A DNA stretch of 64,000 bases from Phymorhynchus buccinoides (GCA_017654935.2 CM065712.1:26826505-26890504), one strand, 5' to 3'; shown: positions 12,062 to 23,673, counted from the first letter of the stretch. Numbers and translations are program-made. Notes: generated by a model not told the origin, from the sequence alone.

Positions 12062-12182
12062 TGGCTTTCAGGGCTAGCTCGCTCTCTGAGGAGAGTTGAG
12101 GCATGGATATAGGACAGTTCTGATGGGCCATCAGGAGGGTTTTTAGCTGAGCCACCTCTCCCTTCAGTAAGCCTACTTCACC
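12062..12182 (-). CDS. ATF2: ATF2-like coding exon 9 (leucine zipper end)
   Basis: This 121-nt exon begins after a strong TTTTTTACAG acceptor with GEVGLLKGEVAQLKTLLMAH, the second half of the ATF2 zipper (human SEVTLLRNEVAQLKQLLLAH). It then encodes QNCPISMPQLSSESELALKA and ends GCCA|GTGAGT, phase 1. The 3' part and its donor are duplicated in tandem immediately downstream. Confidence 0.96.
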
Positions 12183-12304
12183 CTGTAAAAAAGAAAAGAA
12201 AAAAAGGTTATCGCCACCATCATCAGCGCTATCATTGAAGCTGTTGTTGTCATCATCAATCATCAACTGAACTATACACACTTTTTTCTCTTTAAAAAAA
12301 AAAT

Positions 12305-12810
12305 CAGAAAAAAAATCACCATCATCATAATCATCCGTCATCATCATCATCACCATCATCATCATCACCATAATTTTCGACATCATCAATCATCGTTATC
12401 ATCATCATTCATCATCACCATCATCATCATAATCAACATTATCGTCATCATCATCATCATCACTATCATCATCATCATGACAATCATCATCATCGTCATC
12501 ACCTGGAGTTCCTCTGCCTTTTTCTCCATCGTAATCATCACCATCATCTTCATCATAATCACCATCATTGTCATCATCATCATCACCACCACCACCATCA
12601 TAATCAACATCATCGCCATCATCATCATCACCACCACCACCATCATTATCATAATCAACACCATCGTCATCATCATCATCGTCATCATCATCATCATAAT
12701 CAACATAATCATCATCACCATCATTATCATAATCAACATCATCGTCATCATCACCATAATCATCATCACCCATCATCATAATCATCATCATCACAATCAT
12801 CATCATCATG
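12305..12810 (+). repeat. (ATC)n microsatellite in ATF2 intron 8
   Basis: About 500 bp of imperfect CAT/ATC repeats begin a few bases after the exon 8 donor on the transcribed strand. Open frames rich in Met/Asp or Ile are artefacts. An exon 8 fragment is embedded at 12500-12536. Confidence 0.97.
12500..12536 (-). pseudogene. Fragment of ATF2 exon 8 inside the ATC microsatellite
   Basis: On the minus strand this reads MEKKAEELQ directly followed by GTGATGACGATG. That corresponds to LEKKADELQ plus the true donor of exon 8, with the intervening 24 nt missing. It sits about 285 bp downstream of exon 8 within the ATC repeat and has no acceptor. Confidence 0.7.
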
Positions 12811-12818
12811 GTCATCAC

Positions 12819-12915
12819 CTGCAGTTTGCTGTTGGTGTGTTGCAGTTCATCGGCCTTTTTCTCTAGATTCACGATCCACTGCTTCCGCTTGTGTCTGCAG
12901 CGCGCTGCCGCTGCC
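12819..12915 (-). CDS. ATF2: ATF2-like coding exon 8 (bZIP basic region and first zipper heptads)
   Basis: The 97-nt exon completes the bZIP signature as AAAARCRHKRKQWIVNLEKK and then enters the zipper (ADELQHTNSKLQ). The N-x7-R spacing and the invariant Cys-Arg of the basic region are present. The acceptor is TGCCACAG and the donor CAG|GTGATG, phase 0. The donor runs straight into a long (ATG/GAT)n microsatellite. Confidence 0.97.
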
Positions 12916-13475
12916 CTGTGGCATGAATATTCATGAGGTAGGTCATTACGGACAAAAAATGTATCGCTTTGTGTCACAGATATCCGTGAGGAATTATGTG
13001 GCATGATTTACCGCAGTGACAGCCCTGACATGGCCTCAGCTGTCGACGGGGGCTATAATTTTAATCTTAATTCATGAGGAATTTAAAAAAGAAAATATAT
13101 ATACAAACACTGATTCACTCTCTGTCTGTCTATCTCTCTCTCTCTCCATCGCGCCCCCCTCTTTCTCACTTTCAATCTCTCTCTGCCTGTCTCTTTCACT
13201 CTGTGTGTGCTCGCACACACACACACACACATACACGCATGCACACACACACACACACCTCCCACATTTCGAGCTTCGAGTTCAAACACAAAAGCTGTAG
13301 GTTCGGCATAGGTCCTTTATTGAAGATACCACAGACGTTTCAGAGCTTAGCTCTTTTTTCAATGTGATGAAGTTTAAAGTCTCTCTCTCTCTCTCTCTCT
13401 CAGACAGATAGACAGACAGATAGACAGACAGACAGACAGACAGATAGACAGACATTTCTGGCCCCGTCTACTGAC

Positions 13476-13550
13476 CTGTTTCTCTCCAAGAACTTCTCCC
13501 TTCTCTCCATCGGATCTTCCGTATCGATAGAACCGTTCTTCGGCCGTTTG
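13476..13550 (-). CDS. ATF2: ATF2-like coding exon 7 (start of basic region)
   Basis: This 75-nt exon (phase 2 in and out) runs from TTGTTGCAG to AACAG|GTCAGT. It encodes KRPKNGSIDTEDPMERRE followed by KFLERNR, matching the human NEDPDEKRRKFLERNR segment at the start of the DNA-binding basic region. The split inside the NR..AA signature is completed by exon 8. Confidence 0.95.
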
Positions 13551-13682
13551 CTGCAACAACAACAAAAAGAACAAAAGACGCTATTTACCACCGCTACTAC
13601 ATAATGTGACACGCACATTCAGTCACCATATTGTACGGACAATAATTCGCATCATATTATAACATGGGTGAAACTGAAAGTA

Positions 13683-13888
13683 CAGTGGAACCTCCCTTAT
13701 AAGACCTCCCACTATAAGACTCCCTCCCACATATGACCTACTTCTCTGAGACATTACCCTTCTTTGTAAGTATTAAAATCACCTCCCTTATAAGACCCCT
13801 CCCTTATAAGACCCTCCCTTATAAGACCCCTCCTTATAAGACCTCATTATGGATGATTTTTGAAGGTCTTATAAGGGAGGTTCCACTG
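13683..13888. mobile_element. TA-flanked MITE, family CAGTGGAACCTCCC, copy 1
   Basis: A 206-bp element has ends CAGTGGAACCTCCCTTATAA and its inverse, flanked by TA. The interior is made of repeated CCTCCCTTATAAGACC motifs. It lies in ATF2 intron 6. Confidence 0.92.
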
Positions 13889-13899
13889 TAAAACATTCT

Positions 13900-14860
13900 C
13901 TCAATCCTGAAATGACACGTTTCAATGCTCTCTGCATCTTCCAAATCCCGAAGTGGTGACCGCATTAAAAACAATTTCCCTATGTGTGTCTGTGTGTACA
14001 GGATGGGTGGGGGTGGTGTCAGAATTGCATGTCTATCATCATGTTTTTAATCTGCCATCCATTTTGGCAGAAACGTTCGATTTTACCAGGCATCAGAATA
14101 CTCCAGAGTCCAATTCGCGGACGAACAACACTCGCCATGACTCGGAGTCGACATCGAGTCGGACCCCACAAAACTCTAGTCCGTAGTCGACATCATTGCG
14201 ATCACTCGCTACCCGATTTCTCGCGGAAAAGTTCAAAGTTCTCACATCATCTTAGTCTCCCGTGATCATATCCCCTAAATTGACTCATTTAAAACCCAAA
14301 TCACAATCACTGTCCTCAAAACAAACTCTGAAACTGTGAAAGAAAGAGTCTAGAGAGCCCTAAACTCGGAAGAAAAAACAAACATGGCCGCGATTTCTCG
14401 TTTCCGAAGGCGCAGTATGAAAACAAACCGTTTAAGAATACCATTTGAGAATAAGATCGCGCTGCCTCATGAAGTACAAACCACGGACGGCAGTGCCAAA
14501 ACCGTGGCCAGTGGCTACCAAAACCGCGAAAATCCGCGGATCCGCGGGCCGTTCTGATGTCTGTTTTATATGACCGTGGTTCCCGATGACAAGATCTTGG
14601 GTGCATCTACACAAAACGAACAAAAATGAAAGGTTGGGGTCATGGGGCAATGCCCCCCTGCAGCTGAAGCAAAAATCGATTTATGAAGGTGTTTTAGTTT
14701 GCTTTTTCCACAATTTATACAAATGCTTATCTCAAAGTGTTCGAAAAATATACAGTAGACACACAAAGATCTTGTTTGACTTAAAAAAAAAAAAGGAACA
14801 TCCTATTCTGGTAAAATTCAAAAACAGGAAACTCACCACACAGGCTCCACGCTAAATATG
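13900..14860. other. ATF2 intron 6 sequence, no gene seen
   Basis: Contains a ~100-bp segment (14440-14545; CAGTGCCAAAACCG, GGCTACCAAAACCGCG) repeated at 46560-46650 and an ~18-bp echo of the exon 6 donor (ACTCACCACACAGGCTCC) at 14832-14849. No open frame looks coding. Confidence 0.6.
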
Positions 14861-14974
14861 GTTGCATCCCGGAAAAAAAACCCCCACACACGCCGCTTAT
14901 ATATTTAGATATTTTGGTCAGAACTGTGTAGAAAATATGGTGAAATCTTATGGGTAAACAGGTCTGAACCATCA

Positions 14975-14977
<3 letters not shown>

Positions 14978-15021
<44 letters not shown>

Positions 15022-15030
15022 GGGGGGGGC
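14978..15030 (+). repeat. Poly-G run (43 + 8)
   Basis: A homopolymer of 43 G, one A and 8 more G lies about ten bases past the ATF2 exon 6 donor. Other very long G/C homopolymers: 4343-4371 (29 G), 40740-40789 (50 C), 47031-47083 (53 G) and a G run near 60860-60888. Confidence 0.95.
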
Positions 15031-15039
15031 ATCACTCAC

Positions 15040-15338
15040 CACACGGGCTCCAAGTCGGCCAAGCTGAACTGGCTGGAAGGGGAGCTCAGCAGGAGCTGGG
15101 TGGAGGTGGAGATGGGGGTAGAGAGCTGACTCAGCAGGAGTAGCCCCCCTTCCCCCCCAGAGGGAGACCGCCCCGCTGCCATGGAAGCGGCGGAGGAGGG
15201 GGAGGGAGAGAGGGAGGAGGAGGAGGAGGAGGAGGTGGTGGTGTTGGAGGTGGAGAGGGGGCTGATGATGGTGGGGGTGACGGGGGTGGTGGGGGTGGTG
15301 TCTGAGTGTTGCTGGGCTTGGAGGGTCAGTTTCAACCT
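15040..15338 (-). CDS. ATF2: ATF2-like coding exon 6 (pre-bZIP linker)
   Basis: The 299-nt exon starts after CACCCAG with RLKLTLQAQQHSDTTP, comparable to MRLKAALTQQHPP in human ATF2. A Ser/Thr/Gly-rich low-complexity linker follows (runs of eight or more Ser). The end is CCCGTGTG|GTGAGT, phase 2. The acceptor follows a roughly 270-bp (CT)n tract on the transcribed strand, and a 43-base G run lies 20 bases beyond the donor. Confidence 0.85.
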
Positions 15339-15462
15339 CTGGGTGAGAGAGAGAGAATAATAATTAAAAACAAAACAAAAACAAAAACAAAAACGAGGGT
15401 GAAGCCCGCAACAGCTGGTTCAAGTGTGTGCGTCTGTGTCTGTGTGCAATTGTATGTGTGTA

Positions 15463-15738
<276 letters not shown>

Positions 15739-16611
15739 CAAGTTTGACATAGAAAGAAGAAAATTTCACATTCAAATCTTTGACACCCCCCACCCAACCC
15801 CCAACCCCACCCCTACAGCCAAAACTGAAAATAAAATCTGCAATGATGGGTTGGTTTGGAGAGACGAAAGGTCCAAGAATGCATACTAAAACGAGATTAC
15901 GATGTATGAGGCTCTTGAAAGCTGGCTACACACCAGAAATAAAAAACTCTTGAATCAAGAGAGTCCTAAACTGGGGGGCTGTTTCACAAGGGCTAGCGTT
16001 ACGTCGCACTCGCTCAAATCTGCAAAAAACGGTCTAAGAAACACCCTTCGTTTGCCAATAGATCACGTGTCGTTTTGTTCTTGCCAAACACCGAGCAAGC
16101 GGCGAACTATCCGGAACTAGTAGGGGGTGAATACGTTTCTTGTTGTTGACTGGTCCATTAAAGTTTGTTTAAAATAAAAAAATTTTTTGACCAATCAGAC
16201 AAGAGCTTGTAATATTCGTTCGCAAGCGTTTTCTAAAGTGTTTCTTAGGCGGCGCTTGGCATAAGCGTTATTCGCGCGGCGACCGTTATCTAGAGAAACT
16301 CGACCCAGATGTGCAGACCATGAGCAGGATCTGGACCATTCGCCCTGAGGAAGTTCAACTCAAAATCAAAATCAAACTCACTTTATTATCTCTCAAGGAG
16401 AAATGTCGTTCAGGTGCCGGAATAACAGAGACATTGACTGACATTCAGCATGCATGAATATATTATTATTAAGCACATTGTGACTTAAGCAAAGTCACAC
16501 GAGTATAACAAAGATGCATAAAACATTGGCGGTGAAAGGGTTAACAGACATTAGCTTTTATTATTATAAATAACGCCACAAATTTTCAGAACCGTACCGT
16601 TAAGCATTCTT

Positions 16612-17090
16612 TTAACTCACACGGGGCAAATGAGCCGGATCCGGCTCATGGCTCGCACAACCGTTTAGGACGAATGGCCCGGATCCGGCTCATAAGAGTT
16701 TTTAAGAGGTTTTGATTTCTGGCGTGTAACCAGCTTTCCGGTGGGAAGTCATAACCTATTTTCAGTTTGCTTTGACCTTGCCTCTCTAGAAATCAACCAA
16801 TCATTGCAGACTTTACATTCAGCTTAGGTTGTAGAGGGGGGCCAAAGATTGGAATATGAAATCTTCCATCTTTCTATGTGTTAGCTGTTTTCGTCAATAG
16901 GAGACAAACGACGAAGGTAAGGAATCTGATATTTTACGATCGTTTAGTGCATGGTGTTGCTAATCTTTTCTGAAAATATTGATGCCTAACTCTTCATAAC
17001 TTGGTTTTGGTGATTATTTTACGAACCTAGTCAAATGCCCAGTCCCCACAGAACAAGGGGAAATAATTCGGCCAGTCCCGAGTGAGTTAA
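16612..17090. mobile_element. TTAA-flanked MITE, family CTCACTCGGG, copy 1
   Basis: Ends TTAACTCACACGGGGC and CAGTCCCGAGTGAGTTAA frame a 479-bp element containing GAGCCGGATCCGGCTC palindromes. Related copies are 25783-26261 and 50703-52258, with a fragment at 49245-49325. Confidence 0.88.
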
Positions 17091-17905
17091 AAATAATTTT
17101 TATGTAATGAAAGCAAACTCGCCTAGTGTTTGAAGGTTGTACAAGGACATGTACGCTACTGCGCACTCTCGTGCAGAGAGATTATCAATCATCTGTATTA
17201 TTACAAATTCGGGACTTTCCGGTGTTGCACTGCCTCCAGGATCGTTCCCACCATCTTTATATCTACTAATGTCCCATATGTCTGTTCCAGACCGGATGAC
17301 GTTAAGCGGACACAGCTGTTTCGGGAGGAACATTTAGTTTATCTATATTTTCAGAAGTTGTTTCAAGCCAACTTTAGTTTACCATAAGATGCTTTTCATA
17401 AATTACAATCACGAATATGTTGTAGTATGTGACAAAATTACTTATATTCAGTGGACATTGCTAGATGTTCACTCATGGGCAATTTTATTTATGATTGTGT
17501 TTTATTCAAGAACATTTTCTACTAAATATGTTGTATGATACTGCTCAACAAAATAAGTTTTTACCATAAATCTGATGGAAGAAATATATTAAAAATACAA
17601 CGAAGAACACACAGCCCAAATATTTTTACAAGCAAAAGCTTGGTGCAGTTTTTATCTAAGATTTCTAAATTCAGTCTTTTAACTAAACAGCTTGATTGTG
17701 TATGGGGTGGAACAGCTGTGCGGAATTTCTTCTTCTACTCTTATGCAGAGGTTTTATTTTTGTTTGTTTTACTGGATAGGTTGGGGGTTGTATTTAAAAA
17801 TAACGAATAAGATAATAATAAAATATAAAGCGAATCAAACCTATAAAATGTCACAGAGTGCCAGACGTGTCCCCCGCTTCATGTTCTTCCAGCACACTTT
17901 ACATA

Positions 17906-18954
17906 CCGTATTCTTTTGGACTACAAGGCGCACCTGATTATAAGGGCGCACACCCCCCAAATTTTACACAAAATTCAGATTCTGTTATTATTATACAGAG
18001 GTACCCCTCTAATAAGACTTCTCCTCACATACGACTGATTTTTTTCCCCCCGAACACATTCCACTATATATCCTATGCCGCAAATACGACTTTTCCTGAG
18101 TTCCGACTTACGACCCGATTTCAGGGGTTGAGATGTGACCACAATCTTATCTTTTTGCAGTCAAGTTCGTGCAAATCGATCTCTCGATGAAAAGCGGACG
18201 AACTCGTGATCGAAAGTCATGGCAACGGGTCCGATGGCAACTTCGATGGCCCATGTTGCACTCACACACAAACTACACATAACAGTACAGACCTAATCTT
18301 CGCCATAACGGACCTACTAAATACTGGATTATGCACAACGACACAACACAACACAAAACATGACAAAGTAACGCTCTGGCAGTTCATTTTTAGTCACAGT
18401 TTGCACACACAGAACTTTTACCGCGCATACAACTCGGCTGACAAAATGGCGCCGCATACACCGCAGATACGAAATCACGGCAAACGCTAATGCGCCAGCT
18501 GCTTTCATTTACGGATTTTGTGAGTTGTTTGCATTCAGCGAGAGTGTAGTGCACACACTAACGCCGATTTATCAGTCTGATAGCGGAAAGGAGCTGCTTT
18601 TCAACTTTTTTTTTGTAAAGTGAAACCATTCTGATTCACTGAGTTCCAACTTATGGAGTATGACCGATCACCTAGTTTCAACTTGGAAGTTGACTTCGCA
18701 TTTACGTGTACACTCTGTTCTTCTACTCTCTGTTCTTCTTCAAGTCAGTGATCGATATGGCGACTCGGAAAAGATGCTTGGTCCTCTATAAGACCACCCC
18801 TCAGATAAGACTTTTTTTTCACCACACTTTTAAGGTCTTATTAGAGGGGTACCACTGTAATATATATTTTCTTACTATTTTAGTAGTCACATTACAAGGC
18901 GCAGGGGTCTCAGTCTGGGAAAAAAAGTATCGCCTTATAGTCAGAAAAATACGG
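17906..18954. mobile_element. TA-flanked element with CCGTATT ends, hosting a nested element
   Basis: The ends begin CCGTATTCTTTTGGACTA and the inverse TAGTCAGAAAAATACGG, flanked by TA. Its centre is taken by a second TA-flanked element at 17996-18857. It lies in ATF2 intron 5 (between exons 5 and 6). Confidence 0.85.
17996..18857. mobile_element. Nested TA-flanked element (CAGAGGTACCCCTCT ends)
   Basis: Ends CAGAGGTACCCCTCTAATAA and the inverse TTATTAGAGGGGTACCACTG are flanked by TA and lie wholly inside the 17906-18954 element. It has no recognisable transposase. Confidence 0.88.
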
Positions 18955-18984
18955 TATTTGATTAAATGCTGGTTATTCAACATT

Positions 18985-19023
<39 letters not shown>

Positions 19024-19224
19024 AAGAGGAATTGTCGTATTTTGTCCATTTACGTACTTTTGACGTAGGTAGGATTTTCCTTCATTTTTTATTCCATGCC
19101 ATGCAAGACGCTCAGTGCAGTTTGCTGGATGAAGTTTGCAGTCAGCTGCAGCGTTGCAGCAAGACCCCACAGCTTATTTCTTTCTTTATTTATTTATTCA
19201 TTAACGAAACTTCTACAGCGCTTA

Positions 19225-19490
19225 ACACCCATGTCACTAAAAAGGCATCAAATCAGAGTCTGTTATCCAAAGACCCTATTCTGTTCATTCTGGGAGGTAA
19301 GGATAGGCCTTACTTTAAATATGTCACAGAGGACTCCCCAATATTACAGACAGATTTTTGTCACTACCCAGGAAAGCTTAATGGACATTTTTTGCTGACA
19401 AATGGCTGGCAGTGAAAGGGTTAACACCCATGTCACTAAAAAGGCATCACATCAGGGCCTGTTATCCAAAACCCCTATTTTCTTACAGCA
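19225..19490. mobile_element. TTAA MITE, family CCCTTTCACCGCCA, truncated tandem copies
   Basis: A reversed copy lacking one terminus ends GTGAAAGGGTTAA at 19424, and a second truncated copy begins at once (CACCCATGTCACTAAAAAGG) and stops near 19490, where a Penelope-like tail begins. Confidence 0.75.
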
Positions 19491-19720
19491 AACAAACAAC
19501 TACACGACAAGTGCAAAGTGACGTTATTTTATTCACAAGAGACAAAACAAAACTACTGGATATTTCGGCGAATGCGCCTTTATCAACAACACAGACAAAC
19601 AATTAAACATCAAATATAGCAAAAGGAGCAAAAAGTAGGCAACAGAAGGAGCAAAAAACCATCAAGATCAAAATAAAAACAATACTTCCCCTCTACAGTC
19701 CAACGTGTAAAAAACCCTAT
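19490..19720 (-). mobile_element. Penelope-like 3' end fragment
   Basis: Same CACTTGT / CGCCGAAATATCCAGTAG / GCTCCTTTTGC block as 57330-57672, one arm only. A related but distinct tail (AACGTCTGTGGTATCTTCAA on the minus strand) is at 13290-13375. Confidence 0.5.
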
Positions 19721-19738
19721 TTTCTTAATTTGGGGAGG

Positions 19739-19983
19739 TTAACCCTTTCGCCGCCAGCCATTTTTCAGCAAAAAAATCAAATAAACTTACCTGGGAGAGA
19801 AAAAAAATCTATCTCTAATATTGGGGATTCCTCTGTGACATATTTAAAGTAAGGCCTATCCTTACCTCCCAAAATTAAGAGAATAGGGTCTTTGGATAAC
19901 AGACCCTGACTTGATGCCTTTTAGTGACATGGCTGTCAAATCATTGTGGTGCAAAAATGTGACATTGGCGGTGAAAGGGTTAA
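19739..19983. mobile_element. TTAA MITE, family CCCTTTCACCGCCA, full copy
   Basis: TTAA-CCCTTTCGCCGCCAGCC at the left and TTGGCGGTGAAAGGG-TTAA at the right give a clean 245-bp element. No coding capacity. Confidence 0.9.
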
Positions 19984-20063
19984 GGACAGGCCTAATGATA
20001 TATACACATGTCACAGAGGAATTAGCAATATTGCTGATTCTTTTTTTCTATACCCAGTAAAGC

Positions 20064-20309
20064 TTAACCCTTTCAACGCCAGCCATTGTTCAGCAAAAAA
20101 ATTCCACCAAACTTACCTGGGTGGAGAAAAAAATCTGTCTGCAATATTGGGAATTCCTCTGTGACATATTTAAAGTAAGGCCTATCCTTACCTCCCAAAA
20201 TTAAGAGAATAGGGTCTTTGGATAACAGACCCTGACTTGATGCCTTTTAGTGACATGGGTGTTAAATCATTGTGGTGCTAAAATGCGACATTGGCGGTGA
20301 AAGGGTTAA
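20064..20309. mobile_element. TTAA MITE, family CCCTTTCACCGCCA, full copy
   Basis: Second full copy, same orientation, 80 bp after the previous one and about 95% identical inside. Confidence 0.9.
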
Positions 20310-20325
20310 CAGACATTAGCTTTTA

Positions 20326-20547
20326 CAGACCTGCCTACCCCCAATTTCTTTTTTAGGTACTCCACGAAATAAAATTCCGTACTTTTTCTTAAAATTCCGT
20401 ATTTTGCAAGGAGACCCAAAAACGGAACATTACAGAACATTAAACAGCCATGCAAAATGACAAAAAACTTAGAAGACCTTAAGTAACTATTTTACTTGTA
20501 TAATTAATTGTGTGCGAGTGTGCGTGTGCGCATGCATGTGTGTGTAA

Positions 20548-20588
<41 letters not shown>

Positions 20589-20854
20589 TAAGGAAGTAAG
20601 AGAACGTTGTGTGTAAGCATCGTGCTTATTTTACTTTCTAATGATTAATTATTTGTTTGCCTTTAATGTTCTTGTTATCAATGTAAAGCGCACTGAGCTC
20701 ATGTGAGAAAGAGCGCTATATAAATTCCCATTATTATTATTATTATTATTAAGTTCAAATTTTTGATGTATTAATTTTCCATTTATCGTACTGCCGTACT
20801 GGGGCTCAAAATCGTGTACAAAATACGGAAAAATCGTATGGGTAGGCAGGTCTG
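20326..20854. mobile_element. Element with CAGACCTGCCTACCC ends and CTTTTA target duplication
   Basis: TIRs CAGACCTGCCTACCC bound 529 bp. CTTTTA occurs directly before and after. The undisturbed target sequence (ATTAGCTTTTATTATTATAA) is present at about 16550, giving an empty site and a 6-bp duplication. It carries a (TG)n and an AATAAT/GCGCTATATAA motif. Confidence 0.85.
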
Positions 20855-21484
20855 CTTTTATTATTATAAATTATGCCCAAATTTTCAGAACCTTCCTCAC
20901 CCTGTGTCCCCCCCCCCCCCACCCCCCCCCCCCCCCCACCCAAAGGGTTGGTGCTGCGGTTGCATCGACGCGCTCTCCAAGGGGAGAGCATCCCAAATTT
21001 CACAGAGATAAGTCTCTGTGACTAGAATAGACCAAATACCAAATATCATCATCATCATCATCATCGTCATCATCATCATCGTCATCATCATCATCATCAG
21101 GCATGGTAGTGGGGGCAAAGTGAGTTTTGCGGAAGAATATCCAACCGATTCTGCATTTCATTTGAAAGATGTCGACTCAAACTAAAATGATGAAGTTGGG
21201 CGTCAAAAAAGAAGAAGAAGAAGCACTAGGATCACAAATCTGGAAACGAGTGGTGGGAGCTAGGCCGCGCACGACTGCTAACTTCAGCGGGAACTTGCTT
21301 GTTCAGTCATTCACATCCGGTTCCACGAAGCGATTGCATAGGTTTTAACACACGTAATTTTCAGGCACCTGAGCGAAATTTTACCCCGGCTTTTTTTTTT
21401 TGTTGTCTAATTTTCACTTTCGCGGGTTTTCTGCGATTCGCGGAGATCTACCATGCCTGTCATCATCATCATCATTGTCATCAT

Positions 21485-22156
21485 CAGACCTGCCTACTTG
21501 GAATTTTCCCAATCAGTAGCCCAGCCATCAATTTTCAGTAGCATGGCAAATTTTTCCGTAGCATCCACAAACAACGGCAATCGATTTGTTCTCTTCCTGA
21601 GCCGAAACGCACTGCTTAATATGTTTCGCCGATTGAACGTGTTCACGGCAATCGTCTCTACCGCCATGATTCACAGAGAAGTCCGCATGGCAGAGGTTGC
21701 ACTGCAGCGAGCATGGTTCGCAACGAGTCAACTTCTGACGATGCAAGGCCACTCCTCCGTGTAAGCTATTCTAAAAACTTGTGCGGCAGGCCGATGTTTT
21801 TTCTTAGAACAAGATGGTGTGCCAGATGATTTTCGTTTTCTGGTTTGGGTTCGTTTTTCTTCGTTTGAAACATCTCCCGAATCGCTACTGCTGCTGCTGG
21901 AGTCCGCCATTTTTTTTGGAGAGAAAGTAATAAGAACGCATGCGCAGTCACTTTGATAAAAACAGAAGTGACTAGGTTATCGCGCGTGACACGGCGTCTA
22001 CTCTTAGAAACCGACAAAACCGGGAACGGCCTAAGCAAAAATAAAATGCGGCGGAAATTTGTTTTTTCCGTAGCAACATTAAGGTTGCCATAGCTCCGTA
22101 GCAAAGCTTTATTTTTCGTAGCTGCTACGGCCAAATCGTAGCAGTAGGCAGGTCTG
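21485..22156 (-). mobile_element. CAGACCTGCCTAC element carrying a transposase-like zinc-finger fragment
   Basis: The ends CAGACCTGCCTAC and GTAGGCAGGTCTG bound a 672-bp element in the ATC-rich part of ATF2 intron 5. On the minus strand it encodes, in two frames, MADSSSSSSDSGDVSNEEK with a basic stretch, then a C-x2-C...H-x-HxxSxxH-like module (CNLCHADFSVNHGG, HVQSAKHIKQ). The module resembles the BED-like finger found at the N-terminus of hAT-type transposases. A frameshift near 21745 separates the two parts, and no catalytic domain remains. Confidence 0.75.
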
Positions 22157-22324
22157 CATCATCATCATTGTCATCATCATAAGCATTCTTTTAAAAGTAA
22201 TTTTCATGCAATGAAAGCAAACTCAAATAGTGTTGAAAGGTTGTGCAAGGACATGCACGCTATCGCATACTCTCGTGTAGAGAGAGTTAAGAGGGTCAAT
22301 CATGCGAGAGTGAAGCTCCCTGAC

Positions 22325-22460
22325 CTGTTTCAAAGCCACACTGGACGAGGACCCCGGGGACTGCACCGTGGGGGATATGGACTGAGAAGCCGCCGACACT
22401 GCGAAAGCCAAAGCCGACAACGGCGAAGCCATCTCCTGGCCGCCTACAATACCTAGGCTC
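22325..22460 (-). CDS. ATF2: Probable ATF2-like coding exon 5
   Basis: This 136-nt exon lies between a GCTTTCAG acceptor and a CAG|GTCAGG donor, phase 2 in and 0 out, which joins exons 4 and 6 exactly. It encodes 45 Ser/Ala-rich residues (part: ISPTVQSPGSSSSVALKQ). Sequence similarity is weak because this part of the family is poorly conserved. The call rests on splice sites, phase and an open frame in a region otherwise full of repeats. Confidence 0.62.
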
Positions 22461-22609
22461 CTGAAAGCCCAAAAAATAAATACATCAATAAATAAATAAT
22501 AAGTTTTGCCATATGAAGGATTAAACTGAGACCGAAAATTATTGTCAATCACCCCAATTATTTTTTGGGTGTGGGTGGTATCTGTTTTTGGAATGAGCTG
22601 ATTTCCACT

Positions 22610-23135
22610 TTATTATTTCATTATCATCATCATCATCATCATTGACTTCATCATCATCATCGACACCATCATCATCATCATCATCATCAACATCAGCATC
22701 ATGCTCGTCCTCCTCCTTATCATCATCATCACCACCATCCTCATCATCGTCATCATCTTCATCATCATCACCACCATCATTGTCATTATCACTGTCATCA
22801 TCATAACCATCATCATCATCATCATCGACATCATCATTGTCATCATCATCACTACCATCATCATAATTTTCATCATCACCATCATCATCATCATCATTGT
22901 CATCATCACCATCATCACCATCATCAACGTCATCATCATCGTCATCATCCTCACCATCATCATCATCACCATCATTGTCACAATCATCATCATCATCATC
23001 ACCATCGTCATACTCACCATCACCATCATCTTCATTATCATCGTCATCATCATACTCATCATCATCATCATCATCATCATCGCCATCACCATCACCATCA
23101 TCTTCATTATCATCGTCATCATCATCCTCACCATC

Positions 23136-23185
<50 letters not shown>

Positions 23186-23211
23186 CACCATCATCATCAT
23201 CATCGTCACAC
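22610..23211 (+). repeat. (ATC)n microsatellite in ATF2 intron 4
   Basis: About 600 bp of imperfect ATC repeat abut the exon 4 donor at 23215. This is the second ATF2 donor to run directly into the same trinucleotide repeat. Confidence 0.97.
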
Positions 23212-23215
23212 CTAC

Positions 23216-23673
23216 CCAGTCAGCGGCAGCTCCAACCCTCCACCCAGCATCACCTCCGTCGCTGTGACGACCGGGATCACCGAGGGGAACGACCGTGAAC
23301 TCGAACTCGAGGGGGAAGACACTGTCCCTAACCGACCTTGACCTTCCTCCGCGACCTTGCTCGCCGACGAAGCTGACCCCATTGTCCACGTCCCCCCCGA
23401 CAACACTCTCTCCCTCGCTTTCAACCCCATGAGGTCCTGAGCGAAGCCTTTGGGCGTCAAATCCGCTGCCGTAGAAAATGAAGACGAAGAAAACGAGGAA
23501 AAGGAGGAGGAAGCGGTGAGGAGAGTGGTGGTCGTTGTCGGGGACTGTGGTTGGGCGGCGATCTGTTTCTCCAGGAAGGATCTAGGCGATTTGTCGCTGT
23601 AGGGGGATGGAAGAACCGGGGTGTTGAGCTCCTGGGTTGGTGGTACTCCTCCGTGGTGGTAGGTTGGCACAGC
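23216..23673 (-). CDS. ATF2: ATF2-like coding exon 4 (Ser/Thr/Pro-rich)
   Basis: A 458-nt open exon begins after an ACTAACAG acceptor with AVPTYHHGG and contains many Ser, Thr and Pro residues, including several SP and TP dipeptides (LPSPYSDKSPRSFLEKQI). It ends ACTGG|GTAGGT, phase 2. Phase fits exon 3 (0) and exon 5 (2). Composition matches the poorly conserved middle of ATF2. The donor is followed almost at once by about 600 bp of (ATG)n-type repeat on the transcribed strand. Confidence 0.8.

Noticed and set aside
12386..13004. Met/Asp-rich and Ile-rich open frames
   Set aside because: Translations of the ATC microsatellite. The only real coding part is the bZIP exon at 12819-12915.
22613..23389. 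258-codon Met-rich open frame
   Set aside because: Also an ATC microsatellite translation running into the antisense of exon 4 in the wrong frame.
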